A stretch of 64,000 nucleotides of DNA from Cladocopium goreaui (GCA_947184155.2 CAMXCT020006636.1:212944-276943), one strand, 5' to 3'. Counted from the first letter of the stretch, positions 1 through 9,754 are shown. The notes: generated from the letters alone by a model not told the origin. A program made the numbers and translations.

Positions 1-43
1 GTTGGCAGCTCAATTCTATCGTCACATAGGTCTTCTAGACTCT

Positions 44-71
44 CCCTGAGCATCCGATATTGATTACAATC
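44..71 (+). repeat. left terminal inverted repeat
   Basis: This 28-bp sequence begins CCCTGAG and is the perfect inverted partner of 7724-7751. Homology stops abruptly inside the element after ACAATC. Confidence 0.85.
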
Positions 72-215
72 CATATGGGGCAAGCACTTTTGATTTCAAT
101 GTTTTTTCAATATAAAATATTGATTTCAGAGCCCTTGATGTTATTTTTTTTTTTGATTTGTTTGCTGGGTTTGAAAGCAAGCCAAAAAATCAATATAAAA
201 ATCAATATTTTTTCC
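72..215. repeat. left subterminal AT-rich ATTGAT/ATCAAT repeats
   Basis: Several ATTGAT, TTGATTT and ATCAATATAAAA motifs in both orientations sit directly inside the left end. The right end (7508-7723) carries the same motif set. Subterminal repeats like these usually bind transposase; that role is inferred here. Confidence 0.5.
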
Positions 216-414
216 AATTTTTCCACTTGTTTCCCCTTTCCCTTTTGGACCCCAGGCAGCACCAGCCCCCTCTTTTGGAGGGTTGTATGTACAATTTTCA
301 AGGCTAAGTGTTATCCTTTGCCAAGGATCAGGACCCTTTCTCAAAAGATGGAGCATATATCCTTTGCCAAGGATTAGCTCCATCACTCCCTTTTTCAAGG
401 GATGTCCTTTCTCA

Positions 415-3400
415 AGGCTCTGCTTTTGCTTTATCACATGGCTCTGCTTTTGCTTTATCGCATGGCTCTGCTTTTGCATTATCACATGGCTCTGCTTTTG
501 CTTTATCACATGGCTCTGCTTTTGCTTTATCACATGGCTCTGCTTTTGCTTTATCACATGGCTCTGCTTTTGCTTTATCACATGGCTGTGCTTTTGCTTT
601 ATCACATGGCCCTGCTTTTGCTTTATTACATGGCTCTGCTTTTGCTTTATCGCATGGCTCTGCTTTTGCTTTATCACATGGCTCTGCTTTTGCTTTATCA
701 CATGGCTCTGCTTTTGCTTTATCGCATGGCTCTGCTTTTGCTTTATCACATGGCTCTGCTTTTGCTTTATCACATGGCTCTGCTTTTGCTTTATCACATG
801 GCTCTGCTTTTGCTTTATCGCATGGCTCTGCTTTTGCTTTATCACATGGCTGTGCTTTTGCTTTATCACATGGCTCTGCTTTTGCTTTATCACATGGCTC
901 TGCTTTTGCTCTTTATCACATGGCTCTGCTTTTGCTTTTTATCACATGGCTCTGCTTTTGCTTTATCACATGGCTCTGCTTTTGCTTTATCACATGGCTC
1001 TGCTTTTGCTTTATCACATGGATGTGCTTTTGCTTTATCACATGGCTCTTCTTTTGCTTTTTATCACATGGCTCTGCTTTTGCTTTATCGCATGGCTCTG
1101 CTTTTGCTTTATCACATGGCTCTGCTTTTGCTTTATCACATGGCTCTGCTTTTGCTTTATCACATGGATGTGCTTTTGCTTTATCACATGGCTCTTCTTT
1201 TGCTTTGTCACATGGCTCTGCTTTTGCTTTGTCACATGGCTCTGCTTTTGCTTTATCACATGGCTCTGCTTTTGCTTTATCACATGGCTCTGGTTTTGCT
1301 TTATCACATGGCTCTGCTTTTGCTTTATCACATGGCTCTGCTTTTGCTTTATCACATGGCTCTGCTTTTGCTTTATCACATGGCTCTGCTTTTGCTTTAT
1401 CACATGGCTCTGCTTTTGCTTACTCACATGGCTCTGCTTTTGCTTTATCACATGGCTCTGCTTTTGCTTTATCACATGGCTCTGCTTTTGCTTTATCACA
1501 TGGCTCTGCTTTTGCTTTATCACATGGCTCTGCTTTCGCTTACTCACATGGCTCTGCTTTTGCTTTATCACATGGCTCTGCTTTTGCTTTATCACATGGC
1601 TCTGCTTTTGCTTACTCACATGGCTCTGCTTTTGCTTTATCACATGGCTCTGCTTTTGCTTTATCACATGGCTCTGCTTTTGCTTTATCACATGGCTCTG
1701 CTTTTGCTTTATCACATGGCTGTGCTTTTGCTTTATCGCATGGCCGTGCTTTTGCTTTATCACATGGCTCTGCTTTTGCTTTATCATCACATGGCTCTGC
1801 TTTTGCTTACTCACATGGCTCTGCTTTTGCTTTATCACATGGCTCTGCTTTTGCTTTATCACATGGCTCTGCTTTTGCTTTATCACATGGCTCTGCTTTT
1901 GCTTTATCACATGGCTGTGCTTTTGCTTTATCGCATGGCCGTGCTTTTGCTTTATCGCATGGCTCTGCTTTTGCTTTATCACATGGCTCTGCTTTTGCTT
2001 TATCACATGGCTCTGCTTTTGCTTTATCACATGGCTCTGCTTTTGCTTTATCACATGGCTCTGCTTTTGCTTTATCACATGGCTCTGCTTTTGTTTTATC
2101 ACATGGCTGTGCATTGGCTTTATCACATGGCTCTGCTTTTGCTTTATCACATGGCTCTGCTTTTGCCTTATCACATGGCTCTGCTTTCGCTTTATCACAT
2201 GGCTCTGCTTTTGCTTTATCACATGGCTCTGCTTTTGCTTTATCACATGGCTGTGCTTTTGCTTTATCGCATGCTTCTGCTTTTGCTTTATCACATGGCT
2301 GTGCTTTTGCTTTATCACATGGCTCTGCTTTTGCTTTATCACATGGCTCTGTTTTTGCTTTATCACATGGCTCTGCTTTTGCTTTATCACATGGCTGTGC
2401 TTTTGCTTTATCACATGGCTGTTCTTCTGCTTTATCACATGGCTCTGCTTTTGCTTTGTCACATGGCTCTGCTTTTGCTTTGTCACATGGCTCTGCTTTT
2501 GCTTTATCACATGGCTCTGCTTTTGCTTTATCACATGGCTCTGGTTTTGCTTTATCACATGGCTCTGCTTTTGCTTTATCACATGGCTCTGCTTTTGCTT
2601 TATCACATGGCTCTGCTTTTGCTTTATCACATGGCTCTGCTTTTGCTTTATCACATGGCTCTGCTTTTGCTTACTCACATGGCTCTGCTTTTGCTTTATC
2701 ACATGGCTCTGCTTTTGCTTTATCACATGGCTCTGCTTTTGCTTTATCACATGGCTCTGCTTTTGCTTTATCACATGGCTCTGCTTTTGCTTATCACATG
2801 GCTCTGCTTTTGCTTTATCACATGGCTCTGCTTTTGCTTTATCACATGGCTCTGCTTTTGCTTTATCACATGGCTCTGCTTTTGCTTTATCACATGGCTC
2901 TGCTTTTGCTTTATCACATGGCTCTGCTTTTGCTTTATCACATGGCTGGCTCTGCTTTTGCTTTATCACATGGCTCTGCTTTTGCTTTATCACATGGCTC
3001 TGCTTTTGCTTTATCACATGGCTCTGCTTTTGCTTTATCACATGGCTCTGCTTTTGCTTCATCACATGGCTCTGCTTTTGCCTTATCACATGGCTCTGCT
3101 TTTGCTTTATCACATGGCTCTGTTTTTGCTTTATCACATGGCTCTGCTTTTGCTTTATCACATGGCTCTGCTTTTGCTTTATCACATGGCTCTCCTCGTG
3201 CTTTATCACATGGCTCCGCTTTTGCTTTATCACATGGCTGTGCTTTTGCTTAATCACATGGCTCTGCTTTTGCTTTATCACATGGCTCTGCTTTTGCTTT
3301 ATCACATGGCTCTGCTTTTGCTTTATCACATGGCTCTGCTTTTGCTTTATCACATGGCTCTGCTTTTGCTGTATCACATGGCTCTGCTTTTGCTTTATCA

Positions 3401-3576
3401 CATGGCTCTGCTTTTGCTTTATCACATGGCTCTGCTTTTGCTTTATGACATGGCTCTGCTTTTGCTTTATCGCATGGCCCTGCTTTTGCTTTATCACATG
3501 GCCCTGCTTTTGCTTTATCACATGGTTCTGCTTTTTCTTTACCACATGGCTCTGCTTTTGCTTTATCACATGGCTT
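415..3576. repeat. 24-bp tandem repeat array, about 130 copies
   Basis: The unit is ATGGCTCTGCTTTTGCTTTATCAC with point variants (TATCGC, TACTCAC, TTTGTCAC, GATGTGC, GGCCGTG) and occasional 2-3 bp length changes. Because 24 is a multiple of three, five of six frames stay open over kilobases: FITWLCFC, LSHGSAFA and YHMALLLL on plus, IKQKQSHV and CDKAKAEP on minus. The long predicted proteins here are a by-product of periodicity. Larger duplications are visible: the run with two TTTGTCAC variants, then TCTGGTTTT, then five standard units and a TACTCAC unit occurs near 1200-1435 and again near 2450-2680. The minus frames join K/G-rich sequence on both sides, so a repetitive coding segment is not excluded. 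Confidence 0.95.
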
Positions 3577-3735
3577 GCCCTTTGGCAAGGGCTTGCCCTT
3601 TAGCAAGGGCTTGCCCTTTGGCAAGGGCTTGTCCTTTTGCAAGGGCTTGTCCTTTTGCAAGGATGTGCCCTTTGGCAAGGGATTGTTTTTCAAAATTACC
3701 TTTTTCAAGGGTTTTGCCATCTTGGAAATTGGCAT
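3574..3735 (-). repeat. KGKPLPKGKP-encoding short repeats beside the array
   Basis: Directly after the 24-bp array come about six copies of CCCTTTGGCAAGGGCTTG-like 18-mers. On the minus strand they read KGKPLPKGKPLLKGKP and run in frame into the CDKAKAEP repeats, until a TAA-type change near 3250. The same K-G style recurs in the gene at 6195-7271. A partial or decayed coding segment is possible, but no start or non-repetitive domain is seen. Confidence 0.6.
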
Positions 3736-3739
3736 TTTC

Positions 3740-5190
3740 TTCCTAAAAGTGTTTGAAGTTTAAAATGGCTGCAGGTGCATGAAGGGTTTAGTTCATGTGT
3801 GTGTGTGTGTGCATGTGTGTGTTTTGTACAAAATGTGTTACAGACTGTATTTAAAAAGAAACAAACAGAAAACAAACATATGATATATTATATGACATAT
3901 AAATAGGTTTCTTGTCAAAACTACATAACAAATAGAAAACACCATGTATATATCATACACAAGCATGTTCGTTAATAACTATATATTAAATAAATAAATA
4001 AATATAAATGTACATTATTAAATTTTATGTAATTATATTAACCTATATTAAAATATATTAAGTATTTATTATTTTATTATTTTGCATGTATATTAAATTA
4101 TATTAAATATTCATTATTTTACTATTTTGCATGTGGAAGAAAACCCGTGATTTTTCACCCAAACCAAAGCAATACATTAACACAAACCAAAACAATCATA
4201 GATAAAACATTTTTTATTTAAGCAAAACACGTGTTTTTCAATATTTCCCAAAACAAAACAAATTGGTGTTACTAACCAAACAAACATACAACACATATAA
4301 ATTCAATCCCAAAATTAATGTTCAACAAACATTTGTTACATTAATTTCACCTTTTTCAAGGTGTTACAAATCTAAATCTGGGTTCCACCACTGGTTGTTG
4401 CATTTTTTACAAAAAAAATCAAGGTGTTGAAAAAAAGCTGAACTTTGATGAACTTTGATGAAATTTGATGAAAACCTGGTTTTCGTCAAATTTCGTCAAA
4501 TTTCATCAAATTTCATCAAACTTCATCAAAGTTCATCAAAATTCAGTTTCTTTTTTTCAAAACCTTGAATTTTTTGATGAACCTGTTAAAAAACAAATAA
4601 ACTGATAGAATTGGATAGGGTTGGATTGGCACTAATATTTTTAAAACAATATTTTTTCAATTTATAAACCTTTTCAAAACCAAAACAAATAGTTTAAATA
4701 TATTTCAATGGTTTTTTGTGTACACAACAAAACAGTAAGGCACCATTTCACTGTCAAACCTGTATTGGGCTATATTGAAATTATATTGGAAATATTTTTC
4801 TAAAAATCATTGTATGATTTGAGATAGATTCCAGATATTATTTGTGTCTGAATCTTGAAATAAATAATTTGAACACTTATTTCTGCAATTAAGGAAACAA
4901 TTGTGTTCTTGATTTTCCCAACTGTATCTTAATATATTAGTTGAAAAAAATCAAACATAATTCATGATTTTTTTCAGGTATGAATTCGCTGGTTTTTAAT
5001 TTTGGGTCAAACAGTTTAGTAAATAAATTGTGCTTCTGTGTCGTTTCAAATCTCATTGTGGAATTTGTTTGGTTAAAGAAACTGCAGAGCCAACAGAAAC
5101 AGAATCATCTGCCTGCAGCCTGAAACAGACACCAAACATCATTTGAAAAAAACATATCAGTTTACAAAAATGAACCTTGACACCTTAAAT
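3740..5190. other. AT-rich internal region of the TIR element, no gene
   Basis: This stretch is AT-rich with a GT dinucleotide run near 3797-3822 and many short runs of A and T. No coding frame of note is seen. The only structured feature is the foldback at 4412-4577. Confidence 0.6.
4412..4577. repeat. foldback (inverted repeat) built of 10-bp units
   Basis: The left arm contains ATCAAGGTGTTGAAAAAAAG followed by AACTTTGATG and AAATTTGATG decamers. The right arm contains CATCAAA/CGTCAAA decamers ending in TTTTTTTCAAAACCTTGA. The arms meet near 4473-4482 (AAAACCTGGTTTT). The arms are of unequal length because decamers have been added on the right. As RNA or single-stranded DNA this would form a long hairpin. 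Confidence 0.75.
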
Positions 5191-5204
5191 CTTGAATGTT
5201 TGTG

Positions 5205-5262
5205 ATGTCCCTTTTGCAAGGGACAATGTTTAATTTGGTGTCCCTTTTGCAAGGGGTTGACA
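5205..5262. repeat. two CCCTTTTGCAAGGG palindromes in non-coding DNA
   Basis: Exact copies of the 14-mer CCCTTTTGCAAGGG occur near 5210 and 5241, within AT-rich sequence that has no coding frame. They match copies inside the KGK-repeat gene. Confidence 0.7.
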
Positions 5263-5269
5263 TTCTGGG

Positions 5270-5940
5270 ACAGATAGTATCTTTATTCCGTTGCCTTTTT
5301 TTCAATAGTATATGTGTTTCCTTGCTTTGTTGTTTTAGGATCCATACAAAACTCAAAAAACATCAGGTATTCAAAAGGCACATGTCAATGGCAAAAGTTT
5401 CTAATTTAAAAAACAGGTTGTGTAAAGTTGCATGTATTGATATTTAATACATTAATGTTTTAAAAAGGTATATATCATGCAAATATAGGAAATATGCATG
5501 GAAAGGCATGGCAGACATGAAAAGGCAAACTAACGGTTGAAAATGGAAAAGGGCTTTAGGTGAGTGAAGGTATGAGAAAACAAGAAAAGAACTATATCTC
5601 ATTGGTGGGAAAAATAAGGAAGTGTGGTGGTGCTAGGTTGGCACATATGGGCATTTATATAGGTAACTGGAAGCCAGATCTAGAAGATTAAAGGGTTGCA
5701 AGTATAGGACAGAAGTGGCAAGATAGATAGCTATAGGTAGACAAAGGTGTGCAAGGTTAGAGGTGAAAATAAATAAACACATTATACATAAATTATAACA
5801 TGTATATATGTATATACATACACATGTCAATATGCATGTTTTTCAAAACTATTTTCAAACAGTTCTCATGAATTTAACTTCATGGTTATATATATAAATA
5901 ATTTCATTTTTTACATTTCTTCATTTATCCAAAACTGGCC
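5270..5940. other. AT-rich region, no gene seen
   Basis: This is low-GC sequence with ATGTATATATG near 5800. Only short chance open frames are present and no motif was recognised. Confidence 0.5.
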
Positions 5941-5952
5941 TATATACAACCT

Positions 5953-6190
5953 GCAAGGGCTGCATTCTGTACACACCCTTTTGCAAGGGCTGCTTTCTAT
6001 ATACATGCACCCTTTTGCAAGGGCTTTCTTCTCCACACCCTTTGGCAAGGGTTCTTTAAAAAATCCCTTTTGCAAGGGCTTGCCCTTTCCCAAGGGCTTG
6101 CCCTTTTACAAGGGCTACCACTCTTGGCTAAAACCCTTTTGCAAGGGTTCTTTGTGGATGCTTACCCTTTCCCAAGGGCTCAAAGGTCCA
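5953..6190. repeat. cluster of CCTTTTGCAAGG palindromes downstream of the KGK gene
   Basis: Exact CCCTTTTGCAAGGG copies lie near 5979, 6010, 6063 and 6133, with near copies such as CCCTTTCCCAAGGG and CCCTTTGGCAAGGG between them. The cluster begins directly after the stop of the minus-strand gene. It may be either a degenerate extension of the gene's repeat region or independent repeat copies. Confidence 0.7.
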
Positions 6191-6194
6191 AGGG

Positions 6195-7271
6195 TCAAGG
6201 GAAATTGTTCACCAGCACCTGTCTCATTTGCAAGGCTTCCCCCTTGCCAATCTTGTCCTTTTGCAAGGACTTCATGATTTCATCACAGATATATTCATGC
6301 TGTGAGCTCCAGGTAGCTGGGACTTCTACAATCAAAATCCTTCTTGTCCCTTGTCCTTCTTCCGAGCACCCTGTGAGGTAGGTCCTTTTGTTTTTTTTGG
6401 CATTTGTCTTCCTCACATTATACCAAGGGCCATCTTTCATCCCTTGGTTCCCTTTCTCAAGGGTTTTCTTCCCTTTCTCAAGGTCTCTCTTCCCTTTCCC
6501 AAGGGACTTTGTCACCCCTTGGGGTTGGCCTTTCCCTTTTGCAAGGGTTCCTTCCACTTTAGTGTGGCCATTCCCTTTTGCAAGGGCTTTCCCTTTTTCA
6601 AGGGATGCAGGCCTTTTGCAAGGCTTGCTGCCATACCCCAATGCCTTTTGCAAGGCATGAGTTCCTTTTTCCTTTTGCAAGGATCCTTCCCTTCTCATCA
6701 TAAATGCTTTGGAATGGGAAGCAGAGCTGGCTTTTGGATGCTTCTCTTCTTGTTTCTCTGGTGCCAGAAACATATTTGGAATGCCTGATGAGTCCAGGGA
6801 AACTGCATCCTCATCCTTTTTCAAGGACTCACCCTTTTGCAAGGGGTTTTCTTCACCTTTTTTTAAGGGTTGATGGTCTTCTTCTCCAGGCAGCTTGACC
6901 ATCTTTACCAGCTCCTGCAACTGCACAAAGGAACTTGCATTCAGCTTGCTGGCACACAGCCTCATTTGGCCTTGGTCCCTTGCAAGCTTTCTGATGTGGA
7001 AGAAGATTGTGGCCAACCTATCTTGCTTCAAGTTGCTCCAGGTACTGCCATTCCATTTGGTCTTGTTAACTTCTGGCATTGAAGTAAGCATGGACAGCAA
7101 AGCCTGCCTCAACGGTCCTGGAGCAACAGAGGCTGAGGGGCAAACAGCCAACAACCCTTTCACAAGGGTGCAACCTTGACCAAGCCAGCTGGGTCTACTG
7201 CCCCTGCCCTGCTGACTGTTTCATACTGGCCAAGGTCTGCCACCAGCTCTGGTATCTGACCCAAGACCTGC
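6195..7271 (-). CDS. KGK-repeat protein of a dinoflagellate-type family (one frameshift)
   Basis: The main frame runs 7163 to 6195 (322 codons, GTG-initiated as read). It shows three parts: a helical N-terminal domain without repeats (KWNGSTWSNLKQDRLATIFF followed by IRKLARDQGQM); a middle of LQKGE, LAKGKG, LGKGK and LEKGK repeats mixed with Ser/Lys-rich sequence; and a conserved-looking C-terminal domain (WYNVRKTNAKKNKRTYLTG, then ILIVEV and EALQMRQVLV). I recall this architecture from predicted Symbiodinium proteins but cannot name a function. The N-terminus seems to continue upstream as VLGQIPELVADLGQYETV (from about 7271, just after a CTTGCTTCTGCAG acceptor-like tract) in a frame that differs by one base near 7165. 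This is either a real frameshift or a sequence error. No membrane segment is seen. It is the only plausible gene in the TIR element. Confidence 0.55.
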
Positions 7272-7319
7272 AGAAGCAAGGATGGGTCAGTTTAAACCTT
7301 GGCCTTATGATTGGGCCCA

Positions 7320-7425
7320 CCCCTGGGCATCCTTTTGCAAGGATTGCTGCCCTTTTCCAAGGACTCCTTTTGCAAGGATTGCTGTCCTTTCTCAAGGACC
7401 CTTATCCTTTTGCAAGGATTGGTGA
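7320..7425. repeat. CCTTTTGCAAGGA palindrome cluster
   Basis: Four or more copies of TCCTTTTGCAAGGATTG-like sequence occur here, upstream of the gene's apparent exon start. On the minus strand they would read Lys-rich but in mixed frames. Confidence 0.6.
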
Positions 7426-7507
7426 AGATATTTTAAAGAATTCTGTTTCACTTGAAAGCCAAAAACTGCAGAGTGCACACATTCCCAGACCCCAAAACCA
7501 TGCCAAA

Positions 7508-7723
7508 AACCAACCGCAAAATCAATATAAATATTGCTTTTGGAGGCTTCAAAATCAATATAAAAATGGAGGAAAATGAGTATAAAAATCAAAGTGGATA
7601 TCAATAGAAAGAGGTATTTGGTCCATTTTTTATTGATCTTGAAGCTTCAAAAGCATTAGTTTTATATTGATATTTATTTTGATTTTTTAGTAATCAATAT
7701 CGATATTTTTTTGAAAAAATATT
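7508..7723. repeat. right subterminal AT-rich ATTGAT/ATCAAT repeats
   Basis: AATCAATATAAA, TATTGATATT and AATCAATATCGATATT motifs in both orientations lie just inside the right TIR and mirror those at 72-215. Confidence 0.5.
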
Positions 7724-7751
7724 GATTGTAATCAATATCGGATGCTCAGGG
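7724..7751 (-). repeat. right terminal inverted repeat
   Basis: This is an exact 28-bp reverse complement of 44-71, ending in GGATGCTCAGGG. Confidence 0.85.
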
Positions 7752-7974
7752 CTTGACATGTTCCGGCATTGCAATGACAGAAGCATGGTGGTTGCCTTTC
7801 CAGCAAGTCTTGCTTTGGTCGGAGGTCTTCTGACCAGCATGTGATGCCAGGGAGGCCTACGCCCAAAGCAGTACTTCCCCAGGCATATCGGACCAAAATG
7901 CGAACCAAGTTGCCAGAAGTCTCACCGAATCACACACATCACGACAGAACGCCGTAGTTCGGCTTTTGCTTTGA

Positions 7975-8997
7975 GTCAGTGCATTGAGCAAGTTGGTTTG
8001 TTATGGTTTGTTCAATCAGCACAAAGTGGACGTGATCACTGCAGAGCATCAAAAGCGCCCGAACTTGCGAGAACATTGGCCACTGGTATTTACTCACATT
8101 CGAAAAACTGGAGGAACGACGGTGGCAGAAACTATAAATAAATAAAGGATTCGAGGAACACGGTTGCGGCGCAATCAGACCAATACAAGGGAATTTGAGC
8201 ATCAAGAAGGGAAAACGTCATTTTTTTGTGCTGGATGTCCGTTCAGGTTGGAAGTTGTTCCCATGGGGCATTTTTTCGCCCAACGAGATCCGAAACTTGC
8301 CACCCCTTCGCACCATCATAGCTGTTGAAGGCCACGTCCCCGTTGGAGTTTGCCGGTTTTTCGATGCCAATAGCTCGTATACGACGTTTCTGAGGGAAAC
8401 ACTTGGACGCTACGTGTCACATGTTCGCTGGGAATGCCTCAAAACCCCTAATGAATCTCTCAGGCCCTTTTGCAATTCATCAATAGCAGAATACACACGA
8501 GCTTTGATGAGGGGCGACTTATGGTTCTACGGAGTTGACAATCATCAAACACGAATGCTTTCTGGTGACATGTCAGAAAACTCACACTGGGTCTCCCATG
8601 CTTTGATTCGGGTGCCTGCAACCGTCTTGGTTTCCGGGAAGTCGGGCCGACCCAACTGAGAATTGCGATTCGGAATATTGCTTTCCACAACCCCGTGTTG
8701 GGGCTTTTGGAAGATTTGGATGGTTTCTCAAAGCGCCTGAAGCAGACGTATGGCTACCCTATCAAATTCATACACGAAAACAAGGGCATTTTCTCTGGGA
8801 TGGATCTGAATCTGACAGAGGAGACCTACAAGGACTTGCAAAATTTATTAGCTGCCGATTTGGGCTTATATAGGTTTGTGAAATGTATACTTGATGCAGA
8901 AGGATCCAGGGGTAGGGAAAAAAGGACCCGACGAGCTGCTGTTTTGCTGATTTCAGTGAATCCTCCGACATCCTCTGATAGCCTCCAACCCAGTTGA
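7975..8997 (+). pseudogene. sulfotransferase-like pseudogene or broken exon
   Basis: Three reading-frame segments line up as one sulfotransferase. Frame 1 (7975-8142) has PLVFTHIRKTGGTTVAE, matching the 5'-phosphosulfate-binding loop (H-I-x-K-T-G-G-T-T) of Golgi-type PAPS-dependent sulfotransferases, then hits TAA. Frame 2 (about 8140-8615) has FLRETLGRYVSHVRWE, the 3'-phosphate-binding region (R, S), and NHQTRMLSGD, typical of this family. Frame 1 resumes near 8600 with QLRIAIRNIAFHNPVLGLLE and the C-terminal LLAADLGLYRFV. The first break lies in AATAAATAAAGG (about 8127-8138); the second lies between about 8575 and 8610. No ATG start is seen. The copia element inserted at its 3' edge, and the apparent stop is inside the LTR. 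The product would have transferred sulfate to a glycan or similar acceptor. The family call is fairly sure; no active product is expected. Confidence 0.7.
8987..8991 (+). repeat. target-site duplication AACCC, left copy
   Basis: AACCC directly precedes the 5' LTR and is repeated directly after the 3' LTR at 18335-18339. A 5-bp duplication is usual for copia integrase. Confidence 0.8.
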
Positions 8998-9185
8998 ATG
9001 GGACATACACTTCTGGTACATAACATTTCTCAGGCGTAGCAGGACTAGGAAACTTAAAAGTCATGCTTTTACCCACTGCTTGACCCGTGGTTTCACATAG
9101 TTCAATATGTTAATTTTGGCTCAAGTAAAACAGTCCGGTGTCTTGGTTTGCGCGGGTACCGGGTGAGTTTTGCATTCAAATAACT
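8992..9185 (+). repeat. 5' LTR
   Basis: The LTR begins AGTTGAATG and ends CATTCAAATAACT, with AGTT/AACT as inverted ends and a longer TTGAATG/CATTCAA pair just inside. The length equals the 3' LTR and I found no base difference. It contains ATTTTGGCTCAAG at 9113-9125. Confidence 0.93.
9113..9125 (+). promoter_or_regulatory. spliced-leader-like motif in the 5' LTR
   Basis: ATTTTGGCTCAAG equals the last 13 bases of the 22-nt dinoflagellate trans-spliced leader (established sequence). It sits at LTR position 122-134. A chance exact 13-mer in 64 kb on two strands is expected about 0.002 times. A relic of a trans-spliced RNA end captured into the LTR is one explanation (inference). Confidence 0.5.
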
Positions 9186-9197
9186 GGTTATCAGCCG
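9186..9197 (+). promoter_or_regulatory. primer-binding-site-like sequence
   Basis: GGTTATCAGCCG follows the LTR immediately, and with the last LTR base gives TGGTTATCAG. This resembles the TGGTATCAGAGC site of copia elements primed by initiator-Met tRNA, with an added T. Position supports the call; the tRNA is uncertain. Confidence 0.5.
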
Positions 9198-9223
9198 TAC
9201 CTGCTCACCCGAGCGGGTACGGC
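9194..9223 (+). promoter_or_regulatory. perfect stem-loop overlapping the PBS
   Basis: GCCGTACC (9194-9201) pairs with GGTACGGC (9216-9223). Inside, GCTC (9203-9206) pairs with GAGC (9211-9214), and T9202 faces G9215 as a wobble pair. The result is a continuous 13-bp stem with an ACCC loop. It lies in the untranslated leader where retroelements place packaging or dimerisation signals; that role is inferred. Confidence 0.6.
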
Positions 9224-9754
9224 CGTGGTCCTTACATATTTGGTTTTATCTTTTGGGTATCTTTGACTTGTTGGGCTTGAGCCACCCACCTGCTTAGAGT
9301 ATCCATTCCCCGTCTTTGGGCATCTTTCCAACCAACAAACCGCGTTGAACAGGTTGGATCGTGCTCGAAGCGTCTGCCCATCTTGGATTTAGAGCCTTGG
9401 TGAGCAAGCAGTGTGTTCGCTTCCTGCGACCGCTGTGTTGACCAATAAGTGCAGCAAGAGACTTTGGGGTTGCTAGTAGCTTGGTCTAAGCCTCGCTCGT
9501 AATCTTCCAAGTTCATTTTCGTATTCACATTCTTAAGACTCATTAACCTGTGGTGTTCGCACCTGCGACCCACAAGCCGTACTTCCATATCGAATACTGG
9601 ACGCTGATCGCTTTAGGCGACGCGCTCCCTGAAAATTGGAACAACAAGACCAACTGTGACCCTAAAGAAAGAGAGAAAAGAAAGACCTTGACACGCAGAC
9701 GTTGGCCCAAACAGGTGCTGTTTGTTTAGTGTCTTTGTTGCTGTGCCCCGTTGT

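Larger units (their letters stand above)
44..7751. mobile_element. TIR-bounded element, 7.7 kb, unclassified
   Basis: Positions 44-71 are an exact reverse complement of 7724-7751 (28 of 28 bases, outer end CCCTGAGCATCCGATATTGA). The dinucleotide CT precedes the left end (42-43) and follows the right end (7752-7753), so a 2-bp target duplication is possible but could be chance. AT-rich subterminal motifs (ATTGAT/ATCAAT) lie just inside both ends, as in many cut-and-paste transposons. Inside are a 24-bp repeat array, an AT-rich stretch with a foldback, many short palindromes and one minus-strand gene. I recognise no transposase, so this could be a non-autonomous element or a new type. The matching inverted ends are certain; mobility is inferred. 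Confidence 0.7.

Noticed and set aside
415..3576. CRISPR-like array
   Set aside because: Units are contiguous with no unique spacers, and the context is eukaryotic.
283..3746. Long open frames of about 1000 codons across the 24-bp array
   Set aside because: The unit is a multiple of three, so most frames stay open on both strands; there is no domain or codon signal.
7951..7975. CCGTAGTTCGGCTTTTGCTTTGAG as a relic spliced leader before the sulfotransferase
   Set aside because: Only the first bases and a few others fit; there are too many mismatches to call.
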